Source of the DNA: Whitmania pigra
Taxonomy: Eukaryota > Annelida > Clitellata > Hirudinida > Haemopidae
Length of the DNA: 64,000 nucleotides
Reading direction: 5' to 3'
Assembly (NCBI GenBank): GCA_021613335.1
Contig: JAJTWR010000275.1
Span: 2,115,374-2,179,373, forward strand
A program made the translations under genes and the position numbers. The notes under the pieces are model-generated. The model had not been told where the DNA came from. It searched no databases and was given only the letters and a program-made list of their open reading frames with translations. Of this stretch, positions 58,151-64,000 are shown piece by piece. The first letter of the stretch is position 1. Each line of letters opens with the position of its first letter.

Positions 58151-59302
58151 AGTAAAATCATATCATAATAAAATAATTTTAATATAAAAACGTTCAGCCA
58201 TCACCAGAAGACCTAAGACTGCAAGACCTAAGACGTCAACAGCAGGTCGGAGTTCTAAATCGGTGGGATTCAAGTTACTGGTGACTCAGTTTATGTTCCT
58301 GACAGGAAACCTGTTTTGATGATATCAAGTGACAGATTTACTGATGAAATGTTTTTTTTTTCTAGAATTTAATACATAGAAATGGAAAGCAATAACGACA
58401 AAATTATTCAAATGGTTGCAATTAATATCTCGTATTAACGAGTGAAATTAATTAAATAAAAGTATACAAACAAAACAACATTATGTTTTTATTCCAAAGT
58501 GTGCAAAAGTTTTAAAGATCTAACGACTAATTACAAACTTTCGATAAAATCGAAAAAAACAAATTGTTTCTGACTCTCACTTTATTTTTTTTTTTTAAAA
58601 TAGTTTCAGAAAATCAACAAAAATAATCTTTACTTTTACTAATAATACAATATTACTTATATTAATCCAATTCTTCATGCTTTAATAATGAAATACAAGC
58701 TATTTGAAAAAAACCTTGTCTTGATTAAGAAATATAATAGTAATAAAAAATGTTATGAAACAGGAAACCTGTTGATTCAAATTCATATTGCGGGTAAATG
58801 GTCAGTTGAATTGAATGAAGACGTCCAAAGACCCTAGATCAGCGGTTCTGAGACTTTAGGTAGCTTGATGTGTTGCCTGATACACTTAAAATTCATTGTT
58901 GTTTTATGGCTGCAGATTTGTATGTGTTAACATGCGATGAACGAGTTAGAAAAATTCCCTCAATTAATATAATTAACGTTAATCGTTAAAATTAATGCGT
59001 TAAATTTTTTAAATGAATATTTTTAATTTTAAATAGTTTTAACAATATTTTAAGTCTTGATTTTGTTCCTCCTACTTCCACTTTTTTACGATGAAAAGAT
59101 GGCCGCAAATAACGATTTTGGGAGGCAACTTCATTTTCGATAGAATTATATTGTGGTTTGCGACATATGCAAATGCGAATTTAAGTATAATCGCAGTACG
59201 TCTTCTCTTGAGCACATCATTTGAGAAGCAAACACCCATTTAGTGCGGAGGGTCAGTTGATGACATTTGCCATTTGCAAGCCTTCTCAACAGACAACACT
59301 GG

Positions 59303-59605
59303 CATGCGAGTTGGCTCAGAGGGTTGAGTTTCTGAAACCGACGGTAAAAACAACAGTTTTTACGATTCGTGTTCGAAACCCAGCTTGCACCGCCGCAAAG
59401 CGCCCCTGGGATGCGACGCTATACACATGCTATGATGATAATAATGATGATAATGATGACGGTGATAATAATAATAATGATAATAATGATAATGATAATA
59501 ATTATAATGATAATAATGATGATAATGATGATGATGATATAATAATAATGATAATGATAATAATGATGATAATAATGATGATAATAATGATGATAATGAT
59601 GATTA
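59303..59605 (+). mobile_element. tRNA-derived SINE with (GATAAT)n-like tail
   Basis: A-box-like TTGGCTCAGAGGGTTGAG, B-box-like GTGTTCGAAACCCAGCTTGC, a short body ending GCGACGCTATACACATGCTA, then about 170 bases of ATAATGATG-type repeat. Confidence 0.75.
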
Positions 59606-59606
59606 T

Positions 59607-59790
59607 ATGAAGTGCAGGTTAGCCGTATGGGTAACGTACCTGCATACGGCAATAATGGAAACAGTCGTGCTTGAAACCCAGCCTGCACTGCCGCCAGCGC
59701 CCATGGGAACGAGCGCTATATAAATGATTATATGAAGCGCCTATGACGCTATGCATATGGCGCTATATAAATGAAGTTACAAATTACAAA
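59607..59790 (+). mobile_element. tRNA-derived SINE, second copy of the 42096 family
   Basis: Nearly the same as the SINE at 42096-42276: GTGCAGGTTAGCCGTATGG, B-box-like CGTGCTTGAAACCCAGCC, then GCGCCTATGACGCTATGCAT and TATAAATGAAGTTAC. Confidence 0.83.
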
Positions 59791-60262
59791 TTTAAGAAAC
59801 ACTGATGGAGTTTTAAAAAATGACATAACCAATGAAGCAGTTTAAATTTCTCAGATATTACTGAACCCTATGCGCCAAGGGAACGTTTATTTTCTTTATC
59901 TGGCCATGTCGTAGAAGCAAACGTGCATCTCTTTCTCCTGACATCATACAATCCTACGTTAGCTTCTGCAACTGAACGAATGAGCCCTAAATTAAATGTA
60001 TAAATAAAAGTCAAAGCTATTGTACTCGTGGTAGCCCTATTCACGTTGTTGGCTTGTCACCAATTTCTAGTTTTTCTAGGTCCTCCAGCGGAGGTTGTTG
60101 ATATAAAGCAATTTTTTCAAACTAGAGATGCTTCGGCTGGCCCTGGCTGTTTTATTTTTTTAATTTTTTATGAAAAATGGAAGTGTTTTGGGAAATTCAT
60201 TGCATAATGGATTTGTGCGATTAAATTATTATTTAACATATAATTATATTATATATTAAATA

Positions 60263-60463
<201 letters not shown>

Positions 60464-60499
60464 CTGTCTTCGTGAAAGAATTTTTGCATGTGAAGTTAG

Positions 60500-61535
60500 C
60501 TAGACTTAAATCATCATTACATCACTATACATATCAGAATTAACAATTATTTCAACGAATTTCTGGTTTTGCATTTATTTTATTCATTCCTTTGCTTAAC
60601 CAATCATCGGAAGAGATCATATAGGACAGGGATGTCCAACACACGGCCGGCGGACTAGAATCCGGCCCCTAAAGCTTCTCCGATTTTGTAAAATTTTTTT
60701 TATTTAATATAAATTAAATTTTCTTGATTTGCTTGTATAAATATATCCATGTTTATGCCGCTAAGTAAGCGCGCTTTAAACTTTAAACATAAACGTTATA
60801 GAAAAAGTTGAATCAGCTTTACTAACAATTGCATAAATAGCCTAATTTGTTAGTGGTGAATATTCGCTGTTTGTCAAGTGAGGTGCTTTGTCAGATGTTT
60901 GTGAGCTACATGTTTGACGATATTTATAGGACATCGCATATGAAAAGGAATCTAAATATAACAATAAAATATAATTATTTATTGGCCGTTTGTACCAATA
61001 CTTTGTAAATAACCAAGTTACATTATCATCTGATTTAAATGGGTAACTTCAAAACAATGTTGTGGAATGACGAAAGTATGGATTGGAAAATCTGCATATA
61101 TAATCAAAGGATGTCTCCGCTCTGATTTTTAAGCCATACAGTAGTAATAGCTGGCGAAGCGGCTGGAACCTGGTTATTACAAATCATTAAGTGGGAACAT
61201 CAAGTTTCGTGCTAGCGCAAACTTACAGATAAATATTATTTATATAATATAAGTTACAAAATATAATTTATTAACGATTTATAGTCAGAACCGAAACAAC
61301 ATAGGTCACCCCGTAACATCCTGACGACTCACCAAATAAAAAAATGATTGTGAAGAATGTTTAGTAAATTACGTCGCAGCAAGTTGTCGTGACAACTTCT
61401 AACTAGTAATAATTATTAGTAATACAAACCCAGGAAGCAGATCAACTATAAAAGTACTGTATGCATCACTTCAGATATTTATTCCGTTCCGTTACACTTT
61501 GAAAAACTTTTTCGAGATAGTGTTGTTTAAAACTT
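60500..61535. repeat. Duplicated 5' flank, copy upstream of G
   Basis: Homologous to 46537-47609; includes CAGGGATGTCCAACACACGG, a hAT-end-like motif, at 60628. Confidence 0.88.
61447..61454 (+). promoter_or_regulatory. TATA box of gene G
   Basis: TATAAAAG 89 bases before the start codon, identical in position and surroundings to gene E. Confidence 0.65.
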
Positions 61536-64000
61536 ATGGCTATATTTAAAAAGATTGTTTTTGTATTTTATTGCGCAGTTTCATTTATTAGTTCTATCCA
61601 TTGCCAATGTAAGTTGATAAACATAAATTTATTATTTTACAAAATTAAAACTGCATAACACTAAAGTTAATTTCAAATTATGATTAAAGTTCCTACAATT
61701 ATTTACAGTTAACAACGATACTGCACTGGTTTGGACTGGGAGAACATTGGACAATAAAGCGACATTTGGCATAATATTAGGAAACCCAAGTGTTTATCTC
61801 CAGAATAATTCTTCGGCAGATTCTCATGAGACCAAACAATATGAATGGTTGTCATTCTTTTACAAATCAATTGGTTACGACGCCAGAACCAACTACGTAG
61901 GGATTTCAGAAATGAATTTCAGAGCATTGCTAATTTACGATATTTCTGAAATTTGGGAAAAAACTTCAAATATAAGGCCAAAATATATATTCGAGCAAAT
62001 TCCATTATCCAGCAATGTAAGGAAACTATGACGCAATTAGTCATTCTGTGAATAACATTTGTTTTCATTTTCCCACAGATATCTGGAATAGCTTTTGCAT
62101 CAAATTTTAATCTTTTGTATTGGGTGGATGCAACTTTTCAATACATCGGTGTTGTAGATTTCAAAACTTCTCAGTGGACCAAAATAGCAAATGTAACTTT
62201 TGGAACACCAAATTCCATTGCTGTTCATGAAAGACAAAGGTTTGTATCCCTCTTGTTGTACTAGTTTAAATAATTTTTGACTGTAATATCATTTCCAATG
62301 TTTTCTATAAAATACCACATTTGTTTGTGCTCATAATAAAGTTGAAAATCTTAAGCAAATATTATAAATTATACATTAATTAATGTCAAACTTAGATTTG
62401 TTTTCTGGAGTGTGCTCGCAGATAAACCAAAAATAGAACGTTCGAATCTCTTTGGGGAGGAAAGGACAACAATTGTGGATGTTCATCTGACGCAACCTGT
62501 CAGCCTGGTGATTGATAAAGAGTCAGAAAAGTTGTTTTGGCTCGATGGAAATTTAAAAAGTTGTGAATTTAACGGGAGCAATATTATGACCTAAGAATTA
62601 CCCTATGGTTCCATTTATTCGACATTTACAATTTATAAGGTTAGTAATTAAATATTAATCATACTGACTAAAGTTCGAAACTAACATTAAGTTATTGATT
62701 TAAGGACATATTCATATTTGCTTCTTCTGGGGGGGATTTTCACAATTACAAAATTTCTCCAAATAATGTCCTGAGTAACTACTCGGTAAAAATTAATCCT
62801 AAAACCTCAGCCATCAGCTCAGTATCTCTGGATTCGATGGAATTTGTTGCGAACGATTCAAGTTTGAGCATGCTCAATTTATTAAAATTACTTTTATTTT
62901 TTTCTATTATATAAATTATTAAATCAGACATCTTACTACTTTTCAAACAATCAATTTAACCATAATTACTAAAGCATTTTACAAATTTTAGTAAAATTAC
63001 TGATTAGACATTGTTCAGAATTAATAAATCATAAATTGGCTTCAGAGAAATTATGATATTATTTAAAAATAGAGCAACATTTTATTGAAGTTTTTAACTT
63101 TTTAAAAGTTTTAACAAGACACCTTAATGCCAAGTTTCACCCTTGGTATTTCAATGCCTAGATCAAATCATATAGTGTCTATATATTAATTTGTTTAAAT
63201 ATAGATCCATGTATAAACAATTTGTGTGATCACCTGTGTTTCCCAAGAAATAAGACAAATTATGTCTGCAACTGTACCTTTGGTTTTTCTCTTGGATCTG
63301 ACGGTAAAACTTGCAATCCAGGTTTGTAATTTAACTTTTTGTGCCGTTTAGGGGATTAAATGATCTTTATTTTTAACATACAATGTTAAAATATGTATTC
63401 TGGACATCAGTTTTTAGATTTTGATTTATAATTTTCAGCTATTTTAACTCCTGGTCATCTTTTAGTGGGAGATAGTAGTGGTGGTACGATGTACCAAGTG
63501 GATCCAACTTCTGGAAAAACTGAATCTATTCTGAATCTTAATTTCCAATCACAGTATATTACCCAAACAGCTTATTATTTAAATGAAACTCTTTACTATA
63601 TTCTGCAAGATAATCGAATAATACTTCGTCGCAATATTTCGTCGAGAACTTTTCTATTTCACGGCGCATGTAGGTGATATCATAATTATAGTATAGACAT
63701 AAAATGATATTATCTTATTTTTTCCGATAGCATCAAATATCACAGATATGATGGTCGATCAAAATACAGGCAATTTATACGTGGCAAATTTGAATGGTCA
63801 AATCTACACTGCTCAAAATGGGCGAATTATTATTGATGATCGGAAATTAAATATACATAAGTTGTTTATTCACCACAAGACAAGGTTAGAAACAATAATT
63901 TATAAATTAAATAGTAATTATTAATCATTTATATATTAATTATTATAATTTATAAAAGAATTATGTTTAATATAAAAAAACATTTTTATTATGAAACTTT
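61536..64000 (+). pseudogene. Gene G: YWTD-EGF-YWTD copy with a premature stop, cut by the window end
   Basis: Exons seen: 61536-61608 (signal peptide ending FISSIHCQ), 61709-62016, 62079-62239, 62396-62639, 62705-62861, 63205-63321, 63439-63669, 63731-63884; exons 9-12 would lie beyond 64000. Sequence is close to E throughout (LLYWVDATFQYIGVVDF, LFWLDGNLKSCEF, DPCINNLCDHLCF, ITDMMVDQNTGNLYVAN). All splice sites and phases are kept. The one lesion visible is TAA at 62592-62594 in exon 4, where C, D and E have a Tyr codon (TAC). With no other damage in the exons seen, this is a young pseudogene, a null allele or a base-call error. Confidence 0.72.

Larger units (their letters stand above)
58636..60240 (+). 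mobile_element. Duplicated 3' flank of F with BED-hAT remnant
   Basis: Homologous to the flank of D (37996-39240). From 59096 the + strand reads a decayed hAT transposase start: MAANNDFGRQLHFR, stop, VVCDICKCEFKYNRSTSS, then after a one-base shift RSKHPFSAEGQLM. Cysteines and His-Lys-His-type ending fit a BED zinc finger. Two SINEs (59303-59790) interrupt it; the D copy lacks them. The right end is lost against an ATT array. Confidence 0.75.

Noticed and set aside
59607..59790. Functional tRNA gene
   Set aside because: A- and B-box-like sequences are present but there is no cloverleaf with an anticodon arm; the tail and other copies show it is a SINE.

Overview
The window is AT-rich nuclear DNA from an animal, most likely an invertebrate. 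It has spliced genes with GT-AG introns, secreted YWTD/EGF proteins of a metazoan type, very long (TAA)n/(ATT)n microsatellites, and animal-type transposable elements: an R2-like LINE, an L2/CR1-like LINE, hAT DNA transposons with BED fingers, tRNA-derived SINEs and LTR elements. I cannot name the species. There are no rRNA genes, functional tRNAs, CRISPR arrays or bacterial operons.

The core is a head-to-tail tandem array of seven copies (A-G), all on the + strand, of one 12-exon gene family. A complete copy encodes about 635-655 residues: signal peptide (exon 1), a YWTD-type beta-propeller (exons 2-5), one six-cysteine EGF-like module (exon 6, a symmetric phase 1-1 exon), a second more divergent YWTD-type propeller (exons 7-11), and a short hydrophobic C-terminal exon that ends at or just after the hydrophobic stretch. 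That ending looks like a GPI-attachment signal rather than a receptor tail. The intron phases are the same in every copy: 1,0,2,0,1,1,1,2,1,2,1. Copies A (7530-12392), B (14236-18417), D (31810-37853) and E (47610-52631) can be read intact. C (20468-23965) has an exon 2/3 deletion-fusion, a +1 frameshift in exon 9 and no exon 11. F (55785-57788) has lost exons 7-12. G (61536 onward) has a stop codon in exon 4 and runs off the window.

Layout: 1-7529 is mostly noncoding (a TAA microsatellite, small minisatellites). 7530-23965 holds A, B and C. 25040-28931 is a full-length but mutated R2-like LINE on the minus strand lying between TAA/TTA arrays, followed by the 3' end of an L2/CR1-like LINE. 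31810-37853 is D. 37854-47609 is a transposon-rich spacer with several hAT elements, LINE fragments, a nested SINE and about 1 kb of (ATT)n. 47610-52631 is E, with an LTR-retrotransposon fragment in its last intron. 52632-55784 is a spacer with another hAT element. 55785-61535 is the truncated F plus a repeat-rich spacer, and G follows. The spacers downstream of D, E and F, and those upstream of E and G, are themselves homologous, so whole gene-plus-flank blocks were duplicated. Exon coordinates were worked out by hand from splice sites, reading frame and comparison between copies; no transcript data were available.
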